Positions 36,788-46,208 of a stretch of DNA of 64,000 nt are shown here, piece by piece. The stretch's first letter is position 1, and each line of letters opens with the position of its first letter. Source of the stretch: Dongia_B sp964406155 (GTDB taxonomy: Bacteria > Pseudomonadota > Alphaproteobacteria > Dongiales > Dongiaceae). The notes under the pieces are model-generated. The model searched no databases. It was not told the DNA's origin and saw only the letters and a list, made by a program, of their open reading frames with translations. The stretch lies in NCBI GenBank assembly GCA_964406155.1, contig CAYOQR010000018.1, forward strand, positions 1 through 64,000, written 5' to 3'. The position numbers and the translations under genes were made by a program.

Positions 36788-36821
36788 AAAGTTGTGGCGC
36801 CGGTCACAAGAAAGTTGTGGC
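36788..36821. repeat. 11-base tandem repeat in divergent promoter
   Basis: AAAGTTGTGGC occurs at 36788-36798 and again at 36811-36821, with centres 23 bases apart (about two helical turns). The flanks are also similar (cgccggt and cacggtt). This same-face spacing is typical of paired operator half-sites. It lies in the 256-base gap between the macroglobulin and the ELM1-family gene; the regulator is unknown. Confidence 0.5.
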
Positions 36822-36927
36822 ACGGTTGAACATCTGTTCCTAATACATACATTTGTATCGAATCCTCCCACCAACTCCCCGGCAGTGACACCAAAAGGCA
36901 ATCAGGGCTCGGACTGAGTTTTAAGCA

Positions 36928-38172
36928 ATGCGTAGTGACAAGGCGATGACTGTTCGAGCCGAAACGGTGCTCCAGCCTGACTCCCAGGCCGGCGAAGCGC
37001 CGCGCCTCTGGCTGCTCCTGGGGAACCGCTATGGCGACAATGCCCAGGTGCTCGCGCTTGGGGATTCGCTGCGCGACGCTTTTGGCTGGGCGTATGAGAT
37101 CAAGCAACTGCATTACGATCCGGATTGCAGCGTGCCGTTCCGCGATCGTGGTGCTTCGCTCATCGGTGTCGATCAAAGTCGCGGCATGCCGCTGACGCCG
37201 CCCTGGCCGGATATCGTCATCGCCATCGGTAAATCCGCCGCATCGGTCGTGCGCTGGATCGATCAGCAGGCCGGCGGCAATGTCATTTGCGTTCAATTGG
37301 GCCGGCCGCGTACGGCCTATCACCATTTCGACCTGCTGGTCACGACGCCGCAATTCAGCATGCCGCCGGGCAACAATGTGATCCGCCTGACCATGCCGAT
37401 CACCTTGCATGACGAAGAAAAGTTGATGACCGAAGCGGCAGCCTGGCAACCGCGCCTCGCGCATCTGCCGCGCCCCTGGACCGCCGTCCTGATCGGCGGC
37501 GATACCACTCAATTGAGCTTCAATGCCGGCAATGCGGCGCAACTTGTCGACCAGTTGCGTGACTACCAGCGGCAGCATGGCGGCTCGTTCATCGTCACCA
37601 CCAGCCCCCGGACACCGAAGGCGGTGGCCGACAAGCTGGAACAGGGCATGCCCGGACCGCATTTCTATTTCCGCTGGGCGAAGGGTGCTGCCAATCCCTA
37701 TCAGGCCTTCCTGACCCTGGCCGATCGTTTCATCATCACCAATGACAGCGTGACGATGATCGCCGAGGCGGCCGACCGCGTGAAGCCGATCTATCTTTAT
37801 ACCCTGCCCCGCCGCCAGACGAAGGCCGGCGGGCTGGTGAATAAGATCGGCCGGCGGTTACGCCGCCGCCGCGAAAGCCGCAAGAATGCCAGCCGGCGCC
37901 GCGACCTCATCGACCGCTTGTTCGACCTGATGACGGAAAGCGGCCATGTCAGGCCGCGCAACAATATCGACTGGTTCGAAGCGACGCTCTACAGCCAGGG
38001 CATCGCCAGGCCGCTGGATATCGAGCAGGGCCTTGCCGAGCTGGGCGCCGGCGGATTGCGTCCCTGGGCGGTCGAAGGCGTGACCATGACCGAACGGAAC
38101 ATCGTCACCGAGCGGATCGGCTGTCTGTGGGCCCAGCGTCTGCAGGCCCAGGCTTCTTCCGGAAGGATGTGA
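36928..38172 (+). CDS. ELM1/DUF1022-family protein (predicted glycosyltransferase-like)
   Basis: 414 residues. Recognisable by LLLGNRYGDNAQVLALGDSL near the N-terminus, GKSAASVVRWIDQQAGG, QLGRPRTAYHHFDLLVTTPQF and FIITNDSVTMIAEAA. The last is the glycosyltransferase-B-like nucleotide pocket shared by the mitochondrial fission ELM1 family of alphaproteobacteria and plants. A basic stretch (GRRLRRRRESRKNASRRR) follows and could bind membrane. No biochemical role is settled. It begins the envelope-lipid half of the window. ATG 36946 is an alternative start. Confidence 0.85.
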   Translation: MRSDKAMTVRAETVLQPDSQAGEAPRLWLLLGNRYGDNAQVLALGDSLRDAFGWAYEIKQLHYDPDCSVPFRDRGASLIGVDQSRGMPLTPPWPDIVIAIGKSAASVVRWIDQQAGGNVICVQLGRPRTAYHHFDLLVTTPQFSMPPGNNVIRLTMPITLHDEEKLMTEAAAWQPRLAHLPRPWTAVLIGGDTTQLSFNAGNAAQLVDQLRDYQRQHGGSFIVTTSPRTPKAVADKLEQGMPGPHFYFRWAKGAANPYQAFLTLADRFIITNDSVTMIAEAADRVKPIYLYTLPRRQTKAGGLVNKIGRRLRRRRESRKNASRRRDLIDRLFDLMTESGHVRPRNNIDWFEATLYSQGIARPLDIEQGLAELGAGGLRPWAVEGVTMTERNIVTERIGCLWAQRLQAQASSGRM

Positions 38173-38234
38173 TGCCTCGCCTTCTCACTTATTGAAGCGA
38201 GCCGGCGCTTGGCATCTGCCTTACTCCCCTTCCC

Positions 38235-39092
38235 TCAATAGCGATCTTCCTGTGTGGCCCCGCGTACTTCCGAGGCGTGGATCAACTGCTGAAGGCGGGT
38301 GAGCTGACGCGGCTTGAAGGCTTCGATCGGCAGTTCGGCAATGAAATTGATATAGCGGCGCGGAATCTGGGTCAGGCCGCGCGGGCTGACACCGTGGACC
38401 GCCTTCTCCGAATTCACGAAGCACAAATAGGTATTGGCGCGATACGGAATGGTCTTTGCCAGCGAGATATCGCGGTTCATGACCCGGTGCTTGATGAAAC
38501 GCGGTTCACGCTGCCAGGCATAGAGTTCCAGATCGCCGCCGTCGCTGACATCGGCGGGGTCACGGAAATAATAGAGGGCGCTGAAAACCTTGTCGCAGAG
38601 ATCGACATGGGGCGTCTTGACGCTGCTGATCTGGGTGACGGGCGTATTCATGACGAACTGGCAGTCCAGCCGGACCTCGGCCTCGCCGCTGAAGCCACGG
38701 GGAATGACCCGCCAATCCTCGAAGCGCCGCCCCATCCGCATCTCAAGCCCGGGGAATTCCCGGCGGAAATGCGGGCCGAACAGGCGCACCACATTGCGCC
38801 AGTAATCGACGGAGGTGTGATACTCGAAGAATTCGCGCCAGAGCGGCGAGATGCGTGTATCGCCGAGCACCTGTTTCACGCTCATGCGGATCGCTTCATT
38901 ATTGCCGTAATCGGTGCGGCCATTGAGGATGACCGCCATCTCCGGGAATTCGGCATTCAAGGCCGCATAGGTGTCGGGCGACACCGCCGATTGCGCGACG
39001 TAATGCGGGCACGGCGCCACCGAAACCTGTTCCGGCGCAACGTTTTCCAGCAGATGCGGTGCCTTTGCTGCCGTGGCTGCTGCCGCTACCAT
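38235..39092 (-). CDS. 2-oxoglutarate/Fe(II)-dependent oxygenase-like protein
   Basis: 285 residues. The double-stranded beta-helix iron site is visible: HxD in TPHVDLCDKVFSALYYFR and the distal His in KAVHGVSPRG, followed by the 2-oxoglutarate-binding Arg in PRRYINF. The N-terminal half includes SPLWREFFEYHTSVDYWRNVV. It probably hydroxylates an unidentified small molecule, lipid or sugar. ATG 39092 has GGAG six bases upstream; a GTG at 39104 is in frame. Its neighbours are a glycosyltransferase and an ELM1-family gene, so envelope glycan or lipid modification is plausible. Confidence 0.75.
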   Translation of the reverse strand: MVAAAATAAKAPHLLENVAPEQVSVAPCPHYVAQSAVSPDTYAALNAEFPEMAVILNGRTDYGNNEAIRMSVKQVLGDTRISPLWREFFEYHTSVDYWRNVVRLFGPHFRREFPGLEMRMGRRFEDWRVIPRGFSGEAEVRLDCQFVMNTPVTQISSVKTPHVDLCDKVFSALYYFRDPADVSDGGDLELYAWQREPRFIKHRVMNRDISLAKTIPYRANTYLCFVNSEKAVHGVSPRGLTQIPRRYINFIAELPIEAFKPRQLTRLQQLIHASEVRGATQEDRY

Positions 39093-39186
39093 GCCCTTCT
39101 CCACACTGAATCCACATCGTCAGGATAGCTGTACTGACACTGGCGGCAAATGCCGAATTTCATAGCAACTGCATCCTGGCGAAACA

Positions 39187-40077
39187 TCAAGCGGCCTTGC
39201 GGCGGCAGAGCTGCAGCGCATCGTGGCGGACGTGATTGGCCGCCATTTCCTGGCGCAGCATCGCCTCGGTGACGAGGCCGCGCTCCATGCATTCCGACAG
39301 CAGGTCGAAGAACAGCCGCTCCTGTTTCGGATCGGGATGGCGGTGATAAAGACCCGGCCGGCCGAAGTTCAGCAGGTTCTTGACCGACTTCACCAGCCGC
39401 TTCGGCAGGCTCTTGCTCTTCGCCTTGACCCGGACCGTGAAATCGATCGGCAGGCCGGTCTTCCAGGGCTGGGTGCGGCGATAGGTGTTGTGCAGGATCT
39501 TGGTTTGCGGTGTCAGGCGATCGAAATCGTTCCACTCGTCTTCCAATTGGCCGACGGTGTCATCCGGCTCGTATTCCAGCTTGACCCATTTCATATAGTC
39601 CTTCTTGAACTCGAAGAGTTCGTTGAAGGTCTGTTCCGCATCCCAGTGGCGCAGCTTGGCATTGTCGAGCAGCATCACGGACGAAGCGCGATAGCCCGGC
39701 AGATCCTTGAAGCCGGGGCGATACCGGCACATCAGCGCCTTGCCCTGCATATCGCGGTTGAGCAGATCCCAGACATCGCCGACGGCAAAGCAGTCCGGAT
39801 CGATGACCACGGAGCGGCCTTCGTAATTCATCAATTTCGGTGGGGCGAAGCGCAGCGGCGTGAAGGATTGCAGATCGTCATGCTTCCAGACCCGATGCTC
39901 GAGGCCGCGCAGGAATTTCTGCCCGATCTTCGCTTCCAGCCAGGGGAAATCCTTGTAATGCATGATCTCGACATCGAACTTGTCGGCATGCTTGCTGTTC
40001 CGCTTCAAAGCATAGGCGGCAACCACGGCCCCCAGATACTGCTCGTCATTGGTCTGGATGAAGACCTTGTACTGCAC
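39187..40077 (-). CDS. glycosyltransferase, GT8-like
   Basis: 296 residues starting with GTG (AGGAG eight bases upstream). The N-terminus QTNDEQYLGAVVAAYALKRNS and the metal-binding DPDCF in SVVIDPDCFAVGDVWDLLN are typical of GT-A enzymes of the GT8/glycogenin-like type. The middle ASSVMLLDNAKLRHWD and ILHNTYRRTQPWKTG fit the acceptor side. The C-terminus is basic (KAKSKSLPKRLVKSVKNLL). It may glycosylate a lipid or polysaccharide; donor and acceptor unknown. It is followed on the same strand by the oxygenase after 94 bases. Confidence 0.78.
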   Translation of the reverse strand: MQYKVFIQTNDEQYLGAVVAAYALKRNSKHADKFDVEIMHYKDFPWLEAKIGQKFLRGLEHRVWKHDDLQSFTPLRFAPPKLMNYEGRSVVIDPDCFAVGDVWDLLNRDMQGKALMCRYRPGFKDLPGYRASSVMLLDNAKLRHWDAEQTFNELFEFKKDYMKWVKLEYEPDDTVGQLEDEWNDFDRLTPQTKILHNTYRRTQPWKTGLPIDFTVRVKAKSKSLPKRLVKSVKNLLNFGRPGLYHRHPDPKQERLFFDLLSECMERGLVTEAMLRQEMAANHVRHDALQLCRRKAA

Positions 40078-40486
40078 GCAGTCGCTCCTTCGTTCGACCT
40101 GATCGTCCGCTCGGCGATCGACCTGACCACCTATCCAGTCGACCCGATCGGCGCCGATTTCCTTACAACCACCGGTATGGATCTGGACAGTGCTTTCGCG
40201 TCCCGCCCCCGCCCGATCCGGATTTTCCTATCGCGCCGATGATAGGTCCTGACGTCCAGCCATGCAACTAACTACCTGACAATGCGCGGTTTTGCCGCAA
40301 ATCTCCGGTCATTTCCGCGGCCTCCCGCCCAGCGGGGCCGTGGGGCCGGCCGGAATTGACAATTGGACCCGCAATGCTATCAAGGCGATGCATCGGTTGT
40401 TCCGATGGCCCCGCCCCGGATTGACGGCCGAGTCCCGACGGACCGGATCTCAAGGATCCGCGGCCCGCGAGATCGACAGAAAGCCT
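40078..40486. other. non-coding gap between divergent glycosyltransferase and ABC exporter
   Basis: About 409 bases hold the two divergent promoters. No tRNA, strong hairpin or credible small ORF is visible. The exporter's frame is open back to 40292, so its true start could lie further upstream (for example ATG 40388). Confidence 0.4.
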
Positions 40487-42271
40487 ATGCAACCGACCAA
40501 CACGCCCAGCGATTCCTCCCTTGCCAATACCATCCGGGTTTTGCGCAAGCACGGCCTTTGGCGCCAGGTGCCGATCGTTTTGGGGCTGCTGCTCACCGGC
40601 CTTCTGGACGCCATCAGCCTGACCACTCTGCTGCCGATCATCGGCATGATCACGAATAGCGGCGGGAAGGTCAGTCCCGTCCAAGTCTATATGCAGCAGA
40701 TTTTCGACAGCTATCATCTGTCCATCAATCTGGGCGCGCTCTGCGTCTTCGTGATCGGCTGCCTCAGCCTGAAGGCGATCATCACCTTGCAGATCAACCG
40801 CTATGTCGGTGAGGTCGTCGCCGAGATTTGCGGCGAGTTGCGCCAGACCCTGGTCAATCGGCTGCTGGAGGCGCGCTGGTCGTATTTCACGGTTCATCCG
40901 GTCGGGCGCTTCGTCGCCGCGATCCTGCCGGAAGCGAACTGGGCCGGTTATGCCTATCGCTCGGCGCTGGGCGTGGCGATGCAGGTCATCCGGGCGATCA
41001 CGCTCTCCTGCGTCGCCCTGATCTTCGGCTGGCGAACCGCGTTGGTTGCCGTCATCCTCGGCCTGCTGATGGGCTTTGCCATGCGCTACCTGACGCAGGC
41101 ATCCCGCGCCGCCGCCAAGCAATTGCGCTATGCGCTGCAGAATCTGGTCGCCGATCTCACCGACCTGATCATCGGCTATAAGCCGCTGAAGGCCATGGGC
41201 CGCGAAGGGACGTTGATCGTCAGCCTGCGCCGCGAGACCAAGTCGATCCGCCGCGCCATGTACGACATGGTGATCATGCAGCAATTGTCGGGCTCCCTGC
41301 CCGACTTCCTGATCGTCTGCGCGCTGGCGATCGGCATCTATGTGGTCAACCTCTTCTTCGACATCGCCATCGAGCCGCTGCTGGCTTTCGGCCTCGCGAC
41401 CTACGGTCTCATGATGGCTGTCGCCCGGGTTCAGCGGGCGATGCAGGAGCTCGCACAGTCGGACAATATGTATTGGGCGGTGCAGAACACCATCGCCGAG
41501 GTCACGGCAGCCACCGAGCCGCATCAGGGGACGCGCCAGCCCACACTCAACGAGGGCTGCCGCCTGGAGAACGTCTCCTTCTCCTATGGCCGCGGCCCGG
41601 TCCTGGACAATGTCTCGGTCGAGATTCCGGCCGGCCGCATCACCACTTTGGTCGGTGAATCCGGCTCCGGCAAGACGACCGTGGCCGATCTTCTGTTAGG
41701 ATTGTTCTTGCCGGGTTCGGGCCGCATCCTGGTCGATGGCGTCGATCTGTCGGAAATCGATATTCCCCGCTGGCGGTCCATGGTCGGGTACGTGCCTCAG
41801 GAAGTGTTGATGTTCAACGACACGATCGAGGCGAATATCAGCCTGAGCGACCCGGCCATCAGCGAGGCGGATGTCATCGAGGCTTTGAAGACCGCCGGCG
41901 TACACGACTTCATCATGAGCCTGCCGGACGGTCTGCAGACCATCGTGGGCGAGCGCGGCATGATGATCTCCGGCGGCCAGCGCCAGCGCATCGCCCTTGC
42001 CCGCGCCCTGGTGCACAAGCCGCGCCTCTTGATCCTGGACGAGGCGACCAGCGCTCTCGATCCGGTGACGGAAGCGGAGATCTGCGCGGCGGTGCAGCGC
42101 CAGGCCGGCCATACGACGATCCTCGCCATCACCCACCAGCCGTCCTGGGTCAAGGCCGCCGATCGCGTCTATCTGATCGAAAAGGGCCGCGCGATCCTGC
42201 AGGACCGTGCCGACGACGACAATGTCTTCGTGCTGGACCGCTTCAGGCGGAATGTGTCGCGGCCAGCCTGA
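40487..42271 (+). CDS. ABC exporter, fused permease and ATPase (MsbA-like)
   Basis: 594 residues. Six predicted helices (first LGLLLTGLLDAISLTTLLPIIG, partly quoted) form a type 1 exporter domain. The ATPase has Walker A GESGSGKTTVADLLLG, Q-loop VGYVPQEVLMF, signature ISGGQRQRIALARAL and Walker B LLILDEATSALD, then H-loop AITHQPSW. It is a half transporter acting as a dimer, by family flipping lipids, oligosaccharides or peptides. The start at 40487 precedes helix 1 closely. Its 3' end overlaps the convergent second exporter by 29 bases. Confidence 0.92.
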   Translation: MQPTNTPSDSSLANTIRVLRKHGLWRQVPIVLGLLLTGLLDAISLTTLLPIIGMITNSGGKVSPVQVYMQQIFDSYHLSINLGALCVFVIGCLSLKAIITLQINRYVGEVVAEICGELRQTLVNRLLEARWSYFTVHPVGRFVAAILPEANWAGYAYRSALGVAMQVIRAITLSCVALIFGWRTALVAVILGLLMGFAMRYLTQASRAAAKQLRYALQNLVADLTDLIIGYKPLKAMGREGTLIVSLRRETKSIRRAMYDMVIMQQLSGSLPDFLIVCALAIGIYVVNLFFDIAIEPLLAFGLATYGLMMAVARVQRAMQELAQSDNMYWAVQNTIAEVTAATEPHQGTRQPTLNEGCRLENVSFSYGRGPVLDNVSVEIPAGRITTLVGESGSGKTTVADLLLGLFLPGSGRILVDGVDLSEIDIPRWRSMVGYVPQEVLMFNDTIEANISLSDPAISEADVIEALKTAGVHDFIMSLPDGLQTIVGERGMMISGGQRQRIALARALVHKPRLLILDEATSALDPVTEAEICAAVQRQAGHTTILAITHQPSWVKAADRVYLIEKGRAILQDRADDDNVFVLDRFRRNVSRPA

Positions 42272-43946
42272 CCGAGCCGCTCTGCATTTCATAGATCCGG
42301 TCGGCGGCATCGATCCAGAGCGGTTGATGCGTGATCGCCAGAATGGTGCGCTGCCCCGCCAGGCTGCGGACGCTTTCGCAGATTTCGATGGCCGTATCAT
42401 GGTCGAGGGCGCTGGTCGCCTCGTCCAGGATCAAGAGGCGCGGATCGCTGATCAGGGCGCGGGCAATCGACAGGCGCTGGCGCTGGCCGCCGGACAGCAG
42501 ATTGCCGCGGACACCGACGATCTCATCCAGCCCCGCCGGCAATTTGCTGACGAACTGCCAGGCACCGGCCAGTTTCAGGGCCGTCTCGATGCGCTGCCGG
42601 TCGACGCTCTCATCGCCCAGGGTGACGTTGTTCGCCACCGTGTCGTTGAAGAGGATGTTGTCCTGGGGGATGTAGCCGATCTGGCTGCGCCATTGCCTGA
42701 GGTCGATATCCTGTAGCGACACGCCGTCGATCCGGACCTGTCCGTCGCGCGGCCGGTGCAACCCGACCAGAAGATCGGCGATGGTGGTCTTGCCGGAACC
42801 CGATGGACCGATGACGGTGGTCACATCGCCGGAACGCAGCTCCATATTGATATCCTGCATCACGTCCCGGCTGGGATAGGCGAAGCTGACATCCGTGAAA
42901 CTGGCCTGATGGGTCAGGGTGATGGTGCGGCCGGCCTGCATCTGTTCGACCTCGCGCTCGGTTTCCGAGATCAGCGCGACCGAGGACCAGAAGGCAGAGG
43001 AATCGATCAGCACGCCCTGCATGCCGGAGCGGATATCGCTGATCTGCCCGGAGATGCGGCGCAGCAGCCAGATCGTCCCGATCAGCGCTTCGAAGGGCAT
43101 GTTGAAATAGTTGTGGCCGAAATAGATGCCGCCGACCAGGAATGCCGCGAGCAGCGGTTCCTGCAGGGCGACGATCGCCGCATTGCTGTAATTCTCGCGC
43201 TTCAGCGCCTTGCTGAGCTTGTCGATATCCTTGGCGAAGACGCCGGCGACATGACCGTGCCGGTTCATTGCCTTCAGCGCCTTGATATTCGTCAGGACTT
43301 CCGTCACCGCACCGGCCAGGCGCTGGTTGTATTTGGTCTTGCCCTGCCCCGCTCGTTTCGCCATGCGCATGTAACGCGTCACCACCGCCCAGAGAATGAC
43401 GGAGACGAAGATCGCCGCGACCGAAAACTGCCAGGAGATGAACAGCGCTCCGACGAAATAGGCCAGGGTTTCCGCCATCTTCGACAGCACCGTGCCGCTC
43501 AGCTTGAAGGCGGAGCTGGCCCGGTCGGCCTCGGTGCTGATCGCCGAGGTGAAGCGGCCGGTCGGCTGCGAGGTGAAGAATCCCCAGCGCGCCCGCATGA
43601 TCGCATCGATCAGCCGCAGGCGAAGCTGGGTCGCGAGATTGGCCACCTCCCGCCCGACGAAGACCATGCCGGTGATCGTCAGGATCAGCTTCACGAACAT
43701 CATCATGACGAGGAAGCCAAGCAGGACGCCCAGGGTTGGCGGCAGGCCGACAGAAGCGAGGATATCGGTAACGATCCGTTCCACCAGCTTGCCCGAATGC
43801 CCCTCCGATTTGGAGGCGAGCGAAATGATCGGCCAGAGAGTGGCGATGCCGATCGTCTCGGCCAGGCTGCCCAGCAGGAGCGCGACCAGAACGATGATCT
43901 GCCGGCGATAGCCGGTGTGAAAGAAGATGCGGAAAAGATTGAACAT
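42243..43946 (-). CDS. ABC exporter, fused permease and ATPase (MsbA-like), second copy
   Basis: 567 residues. Six predicted helices (IIVLVALLLGSLAETIGIA, partly quoted), then the nucleotide-binding domain: Walker A GPSGSGKTTIADLLVG, QIGYIPQDNILF, signature LLSGGQRQRLSIARAL, Walker B LLILDEATSALD. It is clearly paralogous to the plus-strand exporter it converges on (for instance, both have SGKTT.ADLL and an ILAITHQPxW H-loop). The two might form a heterodimer or serve related substrates. ATG 43946 is used; the frame extends to 44000. Confidence 0.92.
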   Translation of the reverse strand: MFNLFRIFFHTGYRRQIIVLVALLLGSLAETIGIATLWPIISLASKSEGHSGKLVERIVTDILASVGLPPTLGVLLGFLVMMMFVKLILTITGMVFVGREVANLATQLRLRLIDAIMRARWGFFTSQPTGRFTSAISTEADRASSAFKLSGTVLSKMAETLAYFVGALFISWQFSVAAIFVSVILWAVVTRYMRMAKRAGQGKTKYNQRLAGAVTEVLTNIKALKAMNRHGHVAGVFAKDIDKLSKALKRENYSNAAIVALQEPLLAAFLVGGIYFGHNYFNMPFEALIGTIWLLRRISGQISDIRSGMQGVLIDSSAFWSSVALISETEREVEQMQAGRTITLTHQASFTDVSFAYPSRDVMQDINMELRSGDVTTVIGPSGSGKTTIADLLVGLHRPRDGQVRIDGVSLQDIDLRQWRSQIGYIPQDNILFNDTVANNVTLGDESVDRQRIETALKLAGAWQFVSKLPAGLDEIVGVRGNLLSGGQRQRLSIARALISDPRLLILDEATSALDHDTAIEICESVRSLAGQRTILAITHQPLWIDAADRIYEMQSGSVRLAATHSA

Positions 43947-44071
43947 ATGACTTAACGAAGAAAACGAACAGGCCGGGCCGCTGCCTCGCGCCGATGGCAC
44001 AGGGGCTGCCGCTCCGGCAGGATGGATGATGTCGCGTTATCGCGCGGCAGGTTCCGATTGGGCACGGTGGA

Positions 44072-46054
44072 TCAATAACCCCAGAGATGCTGCAGGCCGA
44101 CGGCACCTTGCGGCGAAAGCCCGACAACATGGGCCGTCACATCCGCATCCGCCGATTTGACCTGCAGGGTGCCGATGCCGCTTTCACCGAGATGGGCCGG
44201 CAAGCCGGGCAGCACGTCGTCGAGCCAGATGAGCCGGGCGCCGAAGGCCGGCAAGGTCGCCAGATGGCTGAGCCGGCGTCCCGCGTGATTGATGGCGCTG
44301 ATCTCGCAGCGCGCTTCCATGGTGTAGTTCAGATTGCCGCTGGCATTGGCAATGAAAACGCCCGTGCGATAACCACCGACGCAACGTACCCGACCCATCA
44401 GATTGCTGCGCCCGATCACGCCGAGCGCCGGATGCAGCCAATGGGTCAAGGTCGGGATCTGGATGCCGAGATTGCGCCAGGAAGATTGGAATTCGGTGGC
44501 GTCCTGATCGCCGGTCTCCAGATGGCGGACAACGAGATCGGCCGTCGTCACCAGACGCTGCGGCGCGAGATCGGTTTTCAGATAGTCCGGTGCGACCATC
44601 GCCATGGTCGCCGACCGGCGCGCCGCTTCCGGTGCCATCTTCAGGAGATCGTCGATGAAGACCGGGCCGATGAAGTCCTTATGATATCCGAGCTCGCCGA
44701 CGAAATTCCCGGCCCGGTCGTAGAACCGCAACTGGTAATCCTCGAAGGGTGGGTTCGAGGCGTCGAAATTGAAGCCGAAGCTCAATTGCCGGTCGCCGCG
44801 CAGGATCGGCAGGCTGCAGGCCTGGATCATGAAGCCGGCCTTGATGGTTTTTTCGATGAAGACCCGTTCATCCGGGCGGAAGACGACATCGGCCCTGTTG
44901 TCGACGCTCACCTTGCAGAGATGATTGCCGGAGAGGCTGGCGAGCTTGCCGGGCTTGTCGGAGAAGCCCTCCTCCATGGCATACCAGAACGAGGTGCCAT
45001 AGCCGCGATAGGAGGCGGCGTAATACTCGCGATCGGTGCTGGCGCGGTCGAGATGGGGAAAATGCACTTCCTCCACCGGCCGCGCCCGTTGGCGTTTTTG
45101 CACCGTCTTGCCGGCGCCGCTGCCGATGACGACATCGTCGTCGCTGCCCATGTCGAGATCGTAATTCGGCACCGTCATGACCACATGGCCGCGACGGATC
45201 ACGCCATCGATCAAGCGGAATTGCTGCGGCCTGTTGGGGCTTTTGAAGAATTGGTGCGAGCCGTGGACGATGGTGAAGGAATCCTTCCAGAACACATCGG
45301 CGCAGGGCCGGAAACGATAATGGCGGCCGCGCGTCAGATAGGGATGCGTGATCCAGACCTTCAAGCAGACGGCGCCCTTGCGCGGGCCGATCATCTCGCT
45401 CAGCCGCAGATTGATCGATTCGCTGGGGCCGAGGATGAGATAGCTGCGCTTCACCTCGCCTTCGGCAATCACCTCGAAGCGGAACTGCAACGGGTCCTTG
45501 ATGCCGAAAAATTCCTCGAAGTGATTGAAGATCAGTGCGTCGACCTCGTCGATCTCCGCCGGGACTGCCAGCGTGCCGCCGCAGAATTCCCAGTTTTCCG
45601 CAACCCAATGCACCGGCTTGCGCGGCGCCAGGTGATGCATTTCCCGAAGCATCAGGCGGTAATTGGTGGCGACATCGCCGCCACCGACCACCACGGCATC
45701 CCGGTCCGCCAGCGCCTCGGCGCTGATCGGCCGCGCGCCGTTCGGCTGATCGGTGAGGAAATCGTTGGACAGCCAGAGGCAGTCGATGCCCGTTGCCTGG
45801 CTCGAGATGGACTGGAAGAAAGCCTGATTGCCATAGACGGCGATTTTACGCGCGCCGTCGTGCTGAAGCAGTCGCAGAACGTCCGTGATCGTCTGGCCGG
45901 CCCGGGTCGTATCGCTGGCGCCGCCGCCCGCCGGTCCACCCTTGAATTTCGGTTGCTTCTTTTTGCCGACGAGCCAATCGAAGTTGATGAGGGAAGCCAG
46001 TTTACGCCCGCCGGCCTTTCCCGCACCGCTCACTTCGACATCCGACGTCTTCAT
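44072..46054 (-). CDS. large protein of unknown function in envelope-lipid locus
   Basis: 660 residues that I do not recognise. No signal peptide or membrane helix. Residues ~55-190 look like an alpha/beta Rossmann-type unit (ARKIAVYGNQAFFQSI, DAVVVGGGDVATNYRLM, KPVHWVAENWEFCGGT). The middle has a basic linker (AGKTVQKRQRARPVEE). The C-terminal ~300 residues seem beta-rich (RAGNFVGELGYHKDF, GGYRTGVFIANASGNLNYT). It is transcribed toward the second ABC exporter, 125 bases away, so they could share an operon. A role in modifying or presenting the exported lipid is only a guess. Confidence 0.6.
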   Translation of the reverse strand: MKTSDVEVSGAGKAGGRKLASLINFDWLVGKKKQPKFKGGPAGGGASDTTRAGQTITDVLRLLQHDGARKIAVYGNQAFFQSISSQATGIDCLWLSNDFLTDQPNGARPISAEALADRDAVVVGGGDVATNYRLMLREMHHLAPRKPVHWVAENWEFCGGTLAVPAEIDEVDALIFNHFEEFFGIKDPLQFRFEVIAEGEVKRSYLILGPSESINLRLSEMIGPRKGAVCLKVWITHPYLTRGRHYRFRPCADVFWKDSFTIVHGSHQFFKSPNRPQQFRLIDGVIRRGHVVMTVPNYDLDMGSDDDVVIGSGAGKTVQKRQRARPVEEVHFPHLDRASTDREYYAASYRGYGTSFWYAMEEGFSDKPGKLASLSGNHLCKVSVDNRADVVFRPDERVFIEKTIKAGFMIQACSLPILRGDRQLSFGFNFDASNPPFEDYQLRFYDRAGNFVGELGYHKDFIGPVFIDDLLKMAPEAARRSATMAMVAPDYLKTDLAPQRLVTTADLVVRHLETGDQDATEFQSSWRNLGIQIPTLTHWLHPALGVIGRSNLMGRVRCVGGYRTGVFIANASGNLNYTMEARCEISAINHAGRRLSHLATLPAFGARLIWLDDVLPGLPAHLGESGIGTLQVKSADADVTAHVVGLSPQGAVGLQHLWGY

Positions 46055-46208
46055 ATTCCCATGACTCAATTTATCTACGAAAAAGTGCAGTTCTTTTCAA
46101 ACTGCTGTCGAAACTTGCTGATTCGTCAGGTTTTTGCTAATGGACCGGGCAAATCCTAGGGGCAGGCATTGCCCTTCGCAATCAATCTTTTATGCGACCC
46201 AGGGTCCC

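Noticed and set aside
36815..36840. TGGCACG near the ELM1 gene as a sigma54 promoter
   Set aside because: The -12 GC element at the required spacing is missing (AACAT instead of TTGCA).
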